Assembly: GCA_947184155.2 (NCBI GenBank)
Contig: CAMXCT020003441.1
Coordinates: 1 to 64,000 of the forward strand
Length of the DNA stretch: 64,000 nucleotides
Direction: 5' to 3'
Source of the DNA: Cladocopium goreaui
Taxonomy: Eukaryota > Sar > Dinophyceae > Suessiales > Symbiodiniaceae
The notes under the pieces: model-generated
Seen by the model: the letters and a program-made list of their open reading frames with translations, nothing else
The model's database searches: none
Told to the model about the DNA's origin: nothing
Shown here: positions 12,910-23,399 of the stretch, in pieces
Layout of the letters: the number at the start of each line of letters is the position of its first letter
How positions within the stretch are numbered: the stretch's first letter is position 1
Made by a program: the position numbers and the translations under genes

Positions 12910-13982
12910 GGCACCAACGGGAAACCCAACTCAAAAAATGAAATCTATATGCATATATATATATATATATGTTCATTTGTTTGTTCATGTTTTGCGTATG
13001 TATATATACATCTGTAAATATATATATATATATGTGTGTGTGTGCGTGTTTATGTGTGACTACTGTTCATAGCATTACATACCTATGTGTATAATTCGTG
13101 GTCTTTGGCATTGGATCTGCAAACCATCCAACTAGTTTGTTGGCTAATCCCTGGCCCCTTGTCACAACAACTTGTTGGTGTTTTCAGACCTTGGCAAACC
13201 TCTTGACAATGCACCAGCAATCGAGGTGCCTGCTGAGTTGCGCTGGTCTGCGGCGAGATGCTTGAAACTGGATCGATGGCCCAAACAGTTGACAGGTTTG
13301 GAAACTTACAAAGTTTGGAAATTGATTTCTTGATTTCCCCGAAAATACCTAGGGTCACATTTCCAAACCAACTTAACTAAGATAACTGTCAAATTGACAT
13401 CTTGGAGCCTTACAAAAATCGGTCAAGTCGGATTGTTTAGCAATTGTGGCCATCGAGTGATTTGCAAAACCCACCAATTGGCGATGCTGCTCTGAAGCTG
13501 CGAAAAAAAACGGAGGGATCCTTCGCACTCAAACCCTACAAATCCAGAAGGGCCAACACAAACAATGATGTATTACCTTGTCAAGGTTGTGCTTTGCTTC
13601 CCCAAATTTAGTTTCCCCAAAAAGATCTTGGATTTGCAGAAAATGGATATGGCCACATGTCCCAAACCTGAAAACATGAAACACCCACAAATGACGGGAT
13701 CCAATCACAAACAGCAAACATAAATGTGTATAGTTGGGCTATATTTACATTGGCATATGTTTCTTTTTATTACCTACAGTTGGGGGTGTACAATTGTATG
13801 AAATATTGATGTATAAATATATTTATATATATATACATATTGTTATGACACATATATGCTACTTAGCGGCACCCACACTCACATGCGAGAACAGGCTACC
13901 ACTAAAATGTGGATGTGGATACTTTCTTTTTCCGTTAAACCCAAACGTTAAAGTTCGTGTATCGCGCGTCCACAAGTAGCAC

Positions 13983-14300
13983 GCGCATGGCTCAAGCAAA
14001 AGGCGCTACGCAAAAAAAAACTCCGGCACATGGCTTAAGCAAAAAGGATTACGCACTTTTCCCCTGCATGGCTCGCGCAAGAAGCGCTACCCGGCACCCA
14101 CATTTCCTGGCACATGGCTCATGCAAAAAGTGCTGTGCAACATGCCCGGCGCATGGCTCAAGCAAAGAACGCAACAGATAATAAGTGGCTCATGCAAAAC
14201 GCTACACAACATTCCTGGCCAAGTCCTGGCCAGTGGCTCAAGCACAAAGAAGCGCTACCGCTATGATAAGCATGTCACACACATGGCTCAAGCAAAAGGA
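13983..14300 (+). repeat. Degenerate CATGGCTCAAGCAAAA repeat cluster
   Basis: Seven to eight irregular copies of (GC)ATGGCTCAAGCAAAA, often followed by (G)GCGCTAC, spaced about 30-70 bp. The TGGCTCAAG core equals the last nine bases of the dinoflagellate spliced leader, but the rest of the leader is absent and the units are tandem, so this is not an SL RNA gene. No coding function was identified. Confidence 0.6.
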
Positions 14301-14707
14301 GCCAAAACCAGAGATGTCCAGGAGTTTCAGGTCATAACAGCGCACAATGCATTGCCCAGCCAAGAAATGAAGCAATAGATGTGTATCTTCTGCAAGCTAC
14401 TTGCCAACCCAGCAACAAAAGTGCTGTTTTTTCACTTCAAAAGATGCTGAAGAAATAGATCGCCGAGATCCATTTTTTGGATCTCACACAGACGGGATCT
14501 AAAAAATAGATCGCATCGAGGGTCTGGGTTGTGGTGTGATTGACATGCAAGAGTTGAAACAAAACGATTCGCTCAACTAGAAGACAATTGGAGGTATCAA
14601 TTCTTCCTGTTGTGATTAAAGATTGAGTCCAATCAATTGCGTCTGGCGTGATTGACTTGCAAGATTTGAAACAAATGATACGCCCAACTAGACAACTTCT
14701 TCTGTTG

Positions 14708-15018
14708 TGATTAATGTTTAGATAGACAGATAGAAAGATAGATAGGCAGGCAGACAGATAAATAGATAGATACATAGACAGAAAGATAGACAGACAGAAA
14801 GACAGATACACAGACAGATAGATAGACCGATAGGTAGACAAAAGCTAGGTAGATAGATCGATAGACAGGTAGCCAGATAGACAGACATATAGATAGTCAG
14901 ATAGACAGACAGATAGTCACATAGATAGAAAGAAAGATCGGTGAATAGTAGAATCGTCGGATAGATAATCAGATAGATAGTCAGAAAGATGGATAGATAG
15001 ACAGATAGAAAGATAGGC

Positions 15019-15057
<39 letters not shown>

Positions 15058-15357
15058 CAGATAGACAGATAGACAGATAGAAAGATAGATCGATAGATAG
15101 ATCGCTAGATAGATCGATCGATAGATCGATAGATAGATCGATCGATAGAGCGATCGATAGATAGATAGATAGATCGATCGATAGATAGATAGATAAGGAA
15201 GGTAGATAGATAGATAAGGAAGGTAGATAGATAAATAGCTATAACTAGCTTTAAATAGAAAGATAGATAGAGACAGATAAACAGCCAGACGGATACATAG
15301 ATAGACAGACAGATAGAGAGATAAACAGCTAGATAGACAGATAGGTGGACAGATAGA
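14708..15357. repeat. GATA/GACA tetranucleotide satellite
   Basis: About 650 bp of GATA units with GACA, GATC and GAAA variants, ending abruptly at the left edge of the E module (15358). The satellite truncates E relative to its other copies. Confidence 0.95.
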
Positions 15358-15677
15358 TTGTGCGACCGGTGCGGCTCCACTTCGTTTGGCGCTCGAGTGG
15401 TCCCCATTGTCAGCGCTGCGCGGAAGTGATCTTTGAAAGATTGAGCGCGCTGTGCCATTGTGTTTGGTGCTCCAGGCTTGCAGTTTGCATTGGAATAGCT
15501 GCTTTCATGTTGTGATTGCAGTCTTGGTTGACGCAGTTGTAGTGGGATTTGCAGGGCAGTGATTGGCGATCGCAGTGGAATTGCCTCGCGAAGGTGATGC
15601 TTTAGGGTTAGGAATCGCATGAAACCCTATATGCTTTTCCGTACAAAGCGTGTCTCGGGGACGATGTGGGGAACCTT
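15358..15677 (+). repeat. Module E, copy 1 (boundary repeat of the tandem transposon array)
   Basis: A core of roughly 270 bp, beginning TTGTGCGACCGGTGCGGC and ending near 15631 (GCATGAAACCCTAT), recurs inverted at 25540-25843 and direct at 33998-34275. A further roughly 47 bp (ATGCTTTTCCGTACAAAGCG through GGGGAACCTT) is shared only with copy 2. It lies directly against the terminal repeat of arm A. It has no open frame of note. It could be host flank duplicated with the element, or a terminal module of the element. Confidence 0.85.
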
Positions 15678-16519
15678 CTTTGGAGGAACTTTGAACTTAT
15701 GGTACTTAGCAAGAGCTTATGAAGAACTTATCAAGATGCTATGTTAAGTCCATCGTAAGTTCATCGTAAGTTCTTCATAACTTTTAGTATGTGTTTTTTT
15801 TTCTGTTTTTGCTTTTTCAGTTTTATTTAGGAATTTGAGTGGTTTTTAGAAGGACTTGTGTATATGATTGCAACATGTGCTGCACAATTGTGGATCCACG
15901 GTTTGCCTATTTTTCATCAGGGCAAAGCGGTAGAAGCGCAAATGTTTTGCAGGACCGGATAGTGCGGCAATCATCTTAAGAGCCACACTCCGGATCTATC
16001 CCGTCGAATTAAGCGAAAAGGCTCTTGGCCTTTCAGCATGTGCAGCGGCATTAGAGCCAATTTTCCACCTTCTCTTTTCCACTTGGGAAAACGATGGTTA
16101 TATGCGTTATATGCACTGTGCCAATGGAGTGGTTGCACCAGTAAAAACTTGTCGTTAACTTTTTTCGGAAGCCACACATCCATGCACTTCAGCACAGGAA
16201 GTTTTGGAGACGCGTAGGAAGGTGCCTCGCGCAAATTCGACACATCCGACTTCCAACCCACTAGCAAACAATGCCGACTTGGGCAGGCCAACCCTTTGGG
16301 CTGTTTCTGGCTGTTCACGTAGAACACCGAGCACTTGGCCCGTCCATCTTTCCTTCGGTTCAGGATTGGAAAGTTCCATTTCGGTCAAATGCAGCAGCAC
16401 GCTCTTAGCGTAACCTTCCAATTTCGAAATCATGGGGCCAACATACCGTTTGAAGAGACGATGCTTTCGCTCACCTACGTAGCAATCGATATGTCGCTGC
16501 CACCTTTGCATTTGCGCGG

Positions 16520-18911
16520 AAGGAATTGTATTTGATTCAGGGCTGTTTGAATTTGATTTGGGGTTTGAATTCTAGTTTGCAGTCATGGTTTTAGATACTG
16601 TAAAATTTATTTTATATATTTATAATTATATATATATATATCCAAGTTTTCCGTCGTACTAAATGCTAGGGAGATATATTTGTATCCTGATCCGTTCTGG
16701 TTTCCCGGAACAAGACTTCTGGAGTCCGATTTGTTTTCAAAATCGCCCGCTGCATAATATTTACTATAACGGCCCCATAGATTCCAGTTATATATCCATC
16801 TAGATTCTAGACTATCCCCGAACGTTTTCAATTTCATATTCATCATTATTTTCCCATGTCAGACTTTATTTCCTCGTTCGTTCATCAGATTTTATTATAT
16901 GGGTTCCACCGTTAAGGATTCCACCCCCCTCGTTTTGGATTTGGTTCTCTCCTTACGTTTTAAACCCCCAACACTTGCAAATGCATTCCCCATTTAAATT
17001 TCCAAATATTGCTTTTCAAATGTTTGCCTCATTTTTTGTTTGAAAGAATCCCAGTATCATGCGGCGATTATATATATATATATGTGTGTGTGTACCATAT
17101 ATATATATATGTTTATTCCAGGTCCATTATTTTGAGTAGATGTTATGTCATCAAAGCTTCCTATTTCAAGTTGTTAAATGATGTATTTGAATATAGTATG
17201 AATATTTGGTTTTAATGCAACTAAATATTGATGAATCCAAGCTTTGGACGCCACGACGGCGCAAAGTACAATATGTTGATCTATATGCCACGACGGCGCA
17301 AAGTACAGTACGCCGCTGAATGATCATAAGTGTTCACTAAGTTTTTATCATAAATTTCTAGTTTGAGATCCTGTTCACGCGATAAAATGTAACTCAAGAG
17401 AGTTGTGGTAAACATCCGATATTGATGATATGTTCAATGCTGAGGGCTGAATGGGATTGTCCAGTGCACAAAACGCGCCCCCCGAGTTAGGACGAAAAAA
17501 AAACTCAGCCTAAATCCTGGGGTTGAGGCGGGGTTCGGCCTATCTTGGGGGGTACAAAACGCGCGGCTGACTTAGGACGAAATGTACCTCACACCCTAAA
17601 AAAAACAAGTTTCAGCCGATCTCAGGGGGTACAAAACGCGCAGCTGAGTTAGGACGAAAAAAATTTTATCGATCCTAAATCCAGGGGTTGAGATGGGTTT
17701 CAGCCGATCTTGGGGGGTACAAAACGCGCAGCTGAGTTAGGACGAAGTGTACCTCAGACCCTGGATATAGGACGAAAAAAAAATTATTGATCCGATCTCG
17801 GGGGTACAAAACGCGCAGCTGAGTTAGGACGAAAACCTATAATTTCCTTAATTTCCATGATTCTGTTCAGTGGATTCGGGGTCGTTGAACTTGAATTTAG
17901 GACGAATAAAATTTTATTCATCCTATCTCCGGACCCATTATCTACCGCAGGACGCACTTTGGTATTTTTTGGGGGTTGCTTTAAAGCTTTGGGGCATTAA
18001 TCCATAGGTTTTTGATGGTTTCTGTTCAATTAATTCGGGATCGTTCAACCCGGATTTAAGACGAAAAAACATCAGCCTATCTGAGGACCCATTACCAACC
18101 GCAGGACGCACTTTGTTCTTATTTTTGCTGCCGGCTTGCAGCCCCACAATACAGGCGGCACAGGCCCACCCACAAAATATGCAAACTAATGATATCAACT
18201 TTAATATGTTTTAATTTAGGGTTAACCCGTTGTAGAAGGTTAGAAAATTTCATATTTATATTTCTGCGCGTTCAGCACAATGCAAAATGTTTGGGGAAAA
18301 TCATCTATTCAACCCGTGGGAGATCCTCAGATTTAATCAACGCCACCTATCCTTTTTTTTGTATCGTAAATGGATCCTGATGGTTGCCATTGGATGGATT
18401 CCCTGCTGGTTGGATCCAAATAGATAAGCGGTTAAGATTTCATTAGTTATTGATATCGTGCCTCTTAATCTCATGTTGTGTTTGGCACTAAGTTTCATGA
18501 TTCCTTCCAATTCCTTTGGTTTGGTGTTGGAAAGAATGTTGCACACCTTGAATTAAAATACCATATCCCAGTATCAATGTACGTGCAAAACCCAAGAAAA
18601 ATCAAACAAAGCAAGACCTTGTGTATACGTGCATCTTCGGAGTCGTCGCATTTATACACCTGCATGCTATGAAATGAGCGTAACGATATGCTATCAATAT
18701 ATATATATATATGATATGATTCCCTTGGTCCTGGAATTAGATGCCAAAAAGTAACTTATCTGCGACTTAATTAAGATAAAATGAAGTAGTTAAATTCAAA
18801 CACATTCAAATAATATTCAAATATAATGGCTCCTTGCCAAACAATCTGCATACATATGGATCCACCTAAAGAAATCAAATTCCAGAGACCCACTTTCAAT
18901 CGCAAAACCTT
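16520..18911. mobile_element. 2392-bp non-coding insertion in the transposase gene, with 4-bp flanking repeats
   Basis: The right-hand arm is uninterrupted here, so this segment is an insertion in the left arm. GCGG lies on both sides (16516-16519 and 18912-18915), consistent with a 4-bp target duplication, and the segment starts AAGG and ends CCTT, a very short inverted terminus. It contains AT tracts, a tandem array at 17465-17835 and no convincing gene. A non-autonomous DNA element is a reasonable reading, though the terminal match is short. Confidence 0.6.
17465..18110 (+). repeat. ACAAAACGCGCAGCTGAGTT tandem array inside the insertion
   Basis: Five copies of a unit built around ACAAAACGCGCAGCTGAGTT followed by AGGACGAAA, roughly 70-120 bp apart, occupy 17465-17835. 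Degenerate AGGACGAA and GCAGGACGCACTTTG pieces continue to about 18115. A shorter pair, GCCACGACGGCGCAAAGTAC, occurs at about 17250 and 17287. Confidence 0.8.
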
Positions 18912-20653
18912 GCGGTCAGATGCAAAGCATAGTGGGCTTTGGGTCTGGTGTGCGAAGCGCCGTGCGCTTCTTGGAAGCGCATCATGTGCTGTCGCTGCAG
19001 AGGCATCAGTGCAGAACTATTGGCGACGTCAATTTTGCATCGTTGCAAACAACGAACGACGTCATACAATGCGGCAAGAGATGCGCAGGCAGTGACCATT
19101 GGCTCTACCTCTGCAAGGACTTCGATGCAAAAGGCCCAAAGAAGTGGCAGCATCGTGCTACACGCATTGGCGTCACCTCTGTATAATCTTGCTCATATCT
19201 GAAAAGTTTCTCATTGACCGCTAAAGTCGGTGGCTGATGGCCATGCGCAGCTGACCAAACGATATTGGTCCATTGCTGAAGCAACGACACTGAGTACCCG
19301 CAATCGACAAACCGCGTGTACCAGCAGCCGATCTCCTGAGCCACCATACCTCCACTTTGAGATTGATGCATTGCGTCCAGATACAAACTGTCCATTTTAA
19401 TCCAACCAGACAAGCAGTCAGATGAGAATATGGATTTGCTGAGAGAATCGGCGTTCCATCCCAACAGAGTTTCCACTTGGGAGAGCTCCTTTTTCGTTCG
19501 ACACGTGGCCACACGTCGTTGCACAGCTGCCAAGCCATCATCCGTCTGTTGAACAAATTTCGACGGAGAACTTTCAGAAATATCGTATCCCAGCGGAAAA
19601 GTTCGGCCTAGCGACAAAACGTTGATGCAATGACAACAACATTTAACGCCAGCTGAACCTTTGGCACCTGTTACGCCACGGAGACCTTCATGGTCGTTCA
19701 AAAGCAGGACACGTTCAATGAAGAAAAGATGCGCACTCTCACCAAAACATACGGTGACTCCATGCTCTGTTTCCTCCCGCGAACTTTCCAGCACATGTCG
19801 CATGACCTCCGCGTAGGAAGTCTCATGCGTGGTCACATCGTCAGCTCGGACGGCTGAGACTGGTAACCAGAGGCTATCGACAAAAAGAACTGGTAGCTCC
19901 AAGAAAGAAGCATACACCAGATTTGTTTTGCGAGGGTGTCTAGCATGCAGGACATTGCCAGGATTCGCTTCATCACTGAAGATGATGAGCGTGAGCTGAC
20001 CCTGTGCTCTTTGCAGAGCTGCTTGCAGCAAGGCAGCAAAAAACAGAGACCGCTGCACCTTTTCCGCCACCAGCATCGAAAGGGAATTTAAATACACGGT
20101 CAGGCCCTTAGGCCCTGGAAGTGTTACACTTTGCAGCATCATATGCGTAACCGGAAACTTGACGGCCGGTGCGTGGCACGTAGCCACACCCTTGTCATCA
20201 TCCCGCAGCCTGCTGATGACTTCTCGGCGCTTAGCCCGGGAATCTCTCGCAGACATGCGAATTGCTCGGCCGGTGTTGCATCCACAAGAAGCTTACGCTT
20301 CATTGCCTTTCTTAATTAAGGGAACGCAGACAAGCCAAACGGCTGCGGGAACATTGTTTTCCTATATATAGATAGCAAAGGATCATGCAGAGGGGTTTCA
20401 GAAAGCTTGGTGAGAGCGAGGCGGTGAAACAAGCAGCAGCCTATAAACGTTTCCTTCCAGGCACACGCCTCATGCAGTTAAAGACCGTCTTTTTTTTCGA
20501 CACAGAATCGGCGATCACGCGACAAGGTCATCGCGCGGCAAGCGCATACACTATAGTTACACCCCAGTAGAGTGGATGCCACCTGCTATTGGATTGGCCC
20601 GTGGCCACAAGAGCCCATGGCACACAGGATGACGGCTTGGGCGTTCCAAAGCC

Positions 20654-21154
20654 TCACGGCTCGCTTTTGGTACGGCGGCGCTTGGCCGGTTGCTCCCCTG
20701 CTGTGGCGGCCGCTTTGGCCTTGGCCTTCGGCTTCGGAAAGCTCTCCCGTAGAGACTTTTGGGCCTCGGTGATTTGTTTCAGAAGAACCTTCACATCTGC
20801 CGCGTCACACGGCAAGGTCGTCAGCGCCTCCTGGGCATCTTCCCCTTTCTCTTTGTTCTGATCCTGCAAGCGTACAGCGTCCTTGGCTGCTCGGATCCAC
20901 GTTTTCGCCTTCCCGGGGCTTTCCTGACACAGTGTGAGGGCTTCTTGTTCTGCTTCTGGCACCGTTTCTCCCTTGGCAATCACCTTGGTGAGGGAGGTTT
21001 TCGCTTGGGTCAGCGGTCCGAGGCACTTGGCCGCCCAGGTTGCGATCTTCACATTCTCCGTGATGACTTTCTTTGCCTCTTGGGCCTTCTTGCGCTCAGC
21101 TTTCTTTCCATCCGCCTCATCCTTGCCACTTGGGCCAGCCAGCGGAATATCCAT
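20654..21154 (-). CDS. Lys-rich helical accessory protein, left copy (166 aa)
   Basis: Intact ORF starting MDIPLAGPSGKDEADGKKAE, with long Lys/Glu/Ala helices (TWAAKCLGPLTQAKTSLTKV, then NKEKGEDAQEALTTLP) and a basic end (PAKRRRTKSEP) that looks like a nuclear-localisation signal. It is nearly identical to 22550-23050. It lies just upstream of the transposase on the same strand. In the other copy the frame immediately upstream (RNNATKKKGTKGND) is open, so the true start may lie further 5', fused to or recoded from the Cys-cluster protein. No enzymatic motif seen; a DNA-binding or transposase-partner role is a guess. Confidence 0.7.
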   Translation of the reverse strand: MDIPLAGPSGKDEADGKKAERKKAQEAKKVITENVKIATWAAKCLGPLTQAKTSLTKVIAKGETVPEAEQEALTLCQESPGKAKTWIRAAKDAVRLQDQNKEKGEDAQEALTTLPCDAADVKVLLKQITEAQKSLRESFPKPKAKAKAAATAGEQPAKRRRTKSEP

Positions 21155-21186
21155 GTCGTTCCCTTTAGTTCCCTTCTTCGCCGTTC

Positions 21187-21600
21187 CAGTCTACGTGGCA
21201 TGGAGTTCGCGAATCGCTAGAAAACGCGTGCATCCACGCGATGCCGCAGGATCGGCGACTATTGTCGTGACTGGTGGCGTTGCTTCTCTACGGAGAATGG
21301 CATGCAACGCCGTTGGATCTGCCGCCGCATCCGAAGCTACCTGGCTTCTGCCTCGTTCCAGCGCAATTGGTCCAGCAGCCAAGTGCAGACCACTGGATCT
21401 ATCTTCTGCGCTGGGAATGCTTTGGTGACAGGCACGCGTCTGCGCGCAAAGTTGTGCACCTTGGCGTGGCATCTCTCTACGCGGGAGAATCGACACAGGG
21501 AATTCCTGTTGTGTCGCAGGGCCGCGTGGCTCGTGCGAAAGTTGCAGCAGCGTTGGCGGCAAGAGCGTCAGACCTCGCAAGTCGAGGCGATGAAACCTGT
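21187..21600 (+). pseudogene. 3' fragment of the B/C-spanning gene, 5' end removed
   Basis: The frame QSTWHGVRESLENACIHAM starts directly at the module edge without its N-terminal 30 codons, and meets TGA after CGACTATTGTCG. Copy 2 has two more bases there and reads on as RLYCRDWWRC. After that site the frame STENGMQRRWICRRIRSYLA is open as far as the RENRHREFL region. This fragment is a by-product of the inversion break at 21180. Confidence 0.65.
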
Positions 21601-21649
21601 CCTATGAGGACGATTCTTTTTGTGAGTGGCTCCTGCTGTGTCGTTGCTT

Positions 21650-21890
21650 TTCTGGATGACTGCGGACTGACTGCGGCGTGACTGCGGATGACTGCGGAAA
21701 AATTGCCATGGATTCGGTGTGACTGCGGCCGTTGACTGCGGACTGAAACATAGCTGTGTCTAATGGCAACGTTGACAGCGGTTGACTGCGAGTTCATAAA
21801 CTAGCATATATCTATAGGCAGCAGTCTTGACTGCGGTTGACTGCGGATAGATTCGACCTCAGACGGCATGACTGCGGGCTTTCACGTCAA
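21650..21890 (+). promoter_or_regulatory. GACTGCGG iteron-like array, copy 1
   Basis: Nine exact GACTGCGG octamers plus near matches (GACAGCGG, GACTGCGA), most preceded by T, in about 230 bp between the end of the B/C-spanning gene and the start of the Cys-cluster gene. The array is conserved at 29750-29975. The position in an intergenic gap of an otherwise gene-dense element suggests a binding array (promoter, enhancer or transposase site) rather than coding sequence. Confidence 0.6.
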
Positions 21891-22014
21891 CTCTTAGTGT
21901 CTTAGTTTTCCACGTTGATTCCGTCTCTGTCTTCCCTCAGATTTGGCTCGTGTTTTAGCGGCGTGTTCGGTGTGTGTGTGTGTGCGCGACGTGCAGTTTC
22001 ACCTGTAGTTGAGC

Positions 22015-22539
22015 ATGGCTGAAACGACGGCTCAAGAAGCAAACGCTAAGTGCGTTATGTGTGGCCTTTGCTATGGTAACGCCCAAGGGCGACAACATGG
22101 CCGCTCATTCAAATGTTGGAACTGCCTCAACGTGGAGCAGACTCTGCGTCGACACCTCGGTACCACCGCTGACTTGGCGGAGTTCTCCCAAGAGGAGACA
22201 GAGAATTTTTTTCAGGCTGCCAAGAGCGCCAAGGCCACGGATGGCAAGGTCACGTGGCAAACTATCCGCGCAACTCTCTTGAGGCGCATGACCGAGTCGA
22301 AGATATCCAAGTTCGAGACCACTGTCCAAGTAGAAGAACTGCCGATGAGCGTCCTTCTGACCCGTGGCTGGCACGAGGAAGTTGTGCGGAGGTTCCCTTC
22401 CGTACACTCGGAGGCGCATGGCTGCGAGCTGTACTCTGCAGTGCCGGTTCGCACGTGCACATGGGGCGAAGCGTATCAGAGCTGTGAGCAGATTATTTTA
22501 GAACGTGAGAAACAATGCCACCAAGAAGAAGGGAACTAA
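22015..22539 (+). CDS. Cys-cluster protein of dinoflagellate type (174 aa), intact copy
   Basis: ATG at 22015 (MAETTAQEANAKCVMCGLC). The N-terminus holds CVMCGLC and FKCWNC, a likely zinc-binding module, followed by VEQTLRRHLG, an FFQAAKSAK helix, KVTWQTIRATLL and TESKISKFETTVQVEELP. I recognise this as a repetitive dinoflagellate gene type of unknown function. The ORF crosses the native C/A junction and stops at TAA 22537 (EKQCHQEEGN). The adjacent +1 frame continues through KKKGTKGND into the Lys-rich helical protein, so a longer fusion via a frame change is possible. The second copy (30102-30548) has lost 26 bp and is broken. Confidence 0.75.
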   Translation: MAETTAQEANAKCVMCGLCYGNAQGRQHGRSFKCWNCLNVEQTLRRHLGTTADLAEFSQEETENFFQAAKSAKATDGKVTWQTIRATLLRRMTESKISKFETTVQVEELPMSVLLTRGWHEEVVRRFPSVHSEAHGCELYSAVPVRTCTWGEAYQSCEQIILEREKQCHQEEGN

Positions 22540-22549
22540 AGGGAACGAC

Positions 22550-23050
22550 ATGGATATTCCGCTGGCTGGCCCAAGTAGCAAGGATGAGGCGGATGGAAAG
22601 AAAGCTGAGCGCAAGAAGGTCCAAGAGGCAAAGAAAGTCATCACGGAGAATGTGAAGATCGCAACCTGGGCGGCCAAGTGCCTCGGACCGCTGACCCAAG
22701 CGAAAACCTCCCTCACCAAGGTGATTGCCAAGGGAGAAACGGTGCCAGAAGCAGAACAAGAAGCCCTCACACTGTGTCAGGAAAGCCTCGGGAAGGCGAA
22801 AACGTGGATCCGAGCAGCCAAGGACGCTGTACGCTTGCAGGATCAGAACAAAGAGAAAGGGGAAGATGCCCAGGAGGCGCTGACGACCTTGCCGTGTGAC
22901 GCGGCAGATGTGAAGGTTCTTCTGAAACAAATCACCGAGGCCCAAAAGTCTCTACGGGAGAGCTTTCCGAAGCCGAAGGCCAAGGCCAAAGCGGCCGCCA
23001 CAGCAGGGGAGCAACCGGCCAAGCGCCGCCGTACCAAAAGCGAGCCGTGA
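22550..23050 (+). CDS. Lys-rich helical accessory protein, right copy (166 aa)
   Basis: MDIPLAGPSSKDEADGKKAE to PAKRRRTKSEP; differs from 20654-21154 by a few residues (S/G, V/A, L/P). It starts 11 bases after the stop of the Cys-cluster gene and about 350 bases before the transposase, on the same strand. The product is predicted to be helical and very basic at its end. The stretch 23051-23400 that follows holds no gene. Confidence 0.7.
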   Translation: MDIPLAGPSSKDEADGKKAERKKVQEAKKVITENVKIATWAAKCLGPLTQAKTSLTKVIAKGETVPEAEQEALTLCQESLGKAKTWIRAAKDAVRLQDQNKEKGEDAQEALTTLPCDAADVKVLLKQITEAQKSLRESFPKPKAKAKAAATAGEQPAKRRRTKSEP

Positions 23051-23399
23051 GGCTTTGGAACGCCCAAGCCGTCATCCTGTGTGCCATGGGCTCTTGTGGC
23101 CACGGGCCAATCCAATAGCAGGTGGCATCCACTCTACTGGGGTGTAACTATAGTGTATGCGCTTGCCGCGCGATGACCTTGTCGCGTGATCGCCGATTCT
23201 GTGTCGAAAAAAAGACGGTCTTTAACTGCATGAGGCGTGTGCCTGGAAGGAAACGTTTATAGGCTGCTGCTTGTTTCACCGCCTCGCTCTCACCAAGCTT
23301 TCTGAAACCCCTCTGCATGATCCTTTGCTATCTATATATAGGAAAACAATGTTCCCGCAGCCGTTTGGCTTGTCTGCGTTCCCTTAATTAAGAAAGGCA

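Larger units (their letters stand above)
15971..20303 (-). pseudogene. DDE-like transposase gene, left copy, interrupted by a 2.4-kb insertion
   Basis: The start is ATG at 20303 (MKRKLLVDATPAEQF) or in the overlapping frame at 20256 (MSARDSRAKRREV). Main blocks are 20256-19105, 19153-18912 and 16519-15971, the last two separated by the insertion. Candidate acidic positions are FSDEANPGN, LLLNDHEGL (followed by KGSAGVKCCCHC) and YLDAMHQSQ; the C-terminal part has RPKAHYALHL. The frame changes near 19130, in both copies, so this may be an intron, a recoding site or an inherited lesion. Downstream KRYVGP, KLEGYAKSVLLHL and SGVWLLR reach the stop at 15971. This copy lacks the 2-bp deletion and nonsense change seen in the right copy and is the better template up to the insertion. 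The DDE call is inference; the family is a Symbiodiniaceae-type repetitive gene. Confidence 0.7.
15678..21179 (-). mobile_element. Transposon arm A, inverted copy (with a 2.4-kb insertion)
   Basis: Reverse complement of arm A at 22526-25539, with only scattered substitutions and small indels. It begins with the terminal repeat CTTTGGAGGAACTTTGAACT at 15678 and carries the transposase and Lys-rich helical gene on the minus strand. It differs from the other arm by a 2392-bp insertion (16520-18911) and by retaining about 85 bp of transposase sequence (near 18916-19005) that the other arm lacks. It joins module C at 21180 through a non-native junction. Confidence 0.9.
21180..22525 (+). mobile_element. 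Transposon centre module C, copy 1
   Basis: Direct-repeat partner of 29274-30586. It holds the 3' part of the B/C-spanning gene, the GACTGCGG array and the complete Cys-cluster gene. Its right edge (CCACCAAG into AAGAAGGGAAC) is the native junction with arm A. Its left edge (GTTCCCTTCTTC into GCCGTTCCAG) is non-native: arm A in inverse orientation replaces arm B. Compared with copy 2 it has 26 extra bases near 22283-22312. Confidence 0.9.

Noticed and set aside
13983-14300. Spliced-leader RNA gene array
   Set aside because: Only the last nine bases of the leader match; the 5' part and any Sm-site-like sequence are absent.
14437-15620. Minus-strand ORFs rich in SIYLSIYLS and DRSIYRSID
   Set aside because: Translations of the GATA/GACA satellite; no gene.
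15599-15640. Telomere-like TTTAGGG/AACCCTA words in module E
   Set aside because: Only one TTTAGGGTTAGG and one AAACCCTA are present, not an array. Copy 3 has TTTAAGGTTAAG instead, so conservation as telomeric sequence is not supported.
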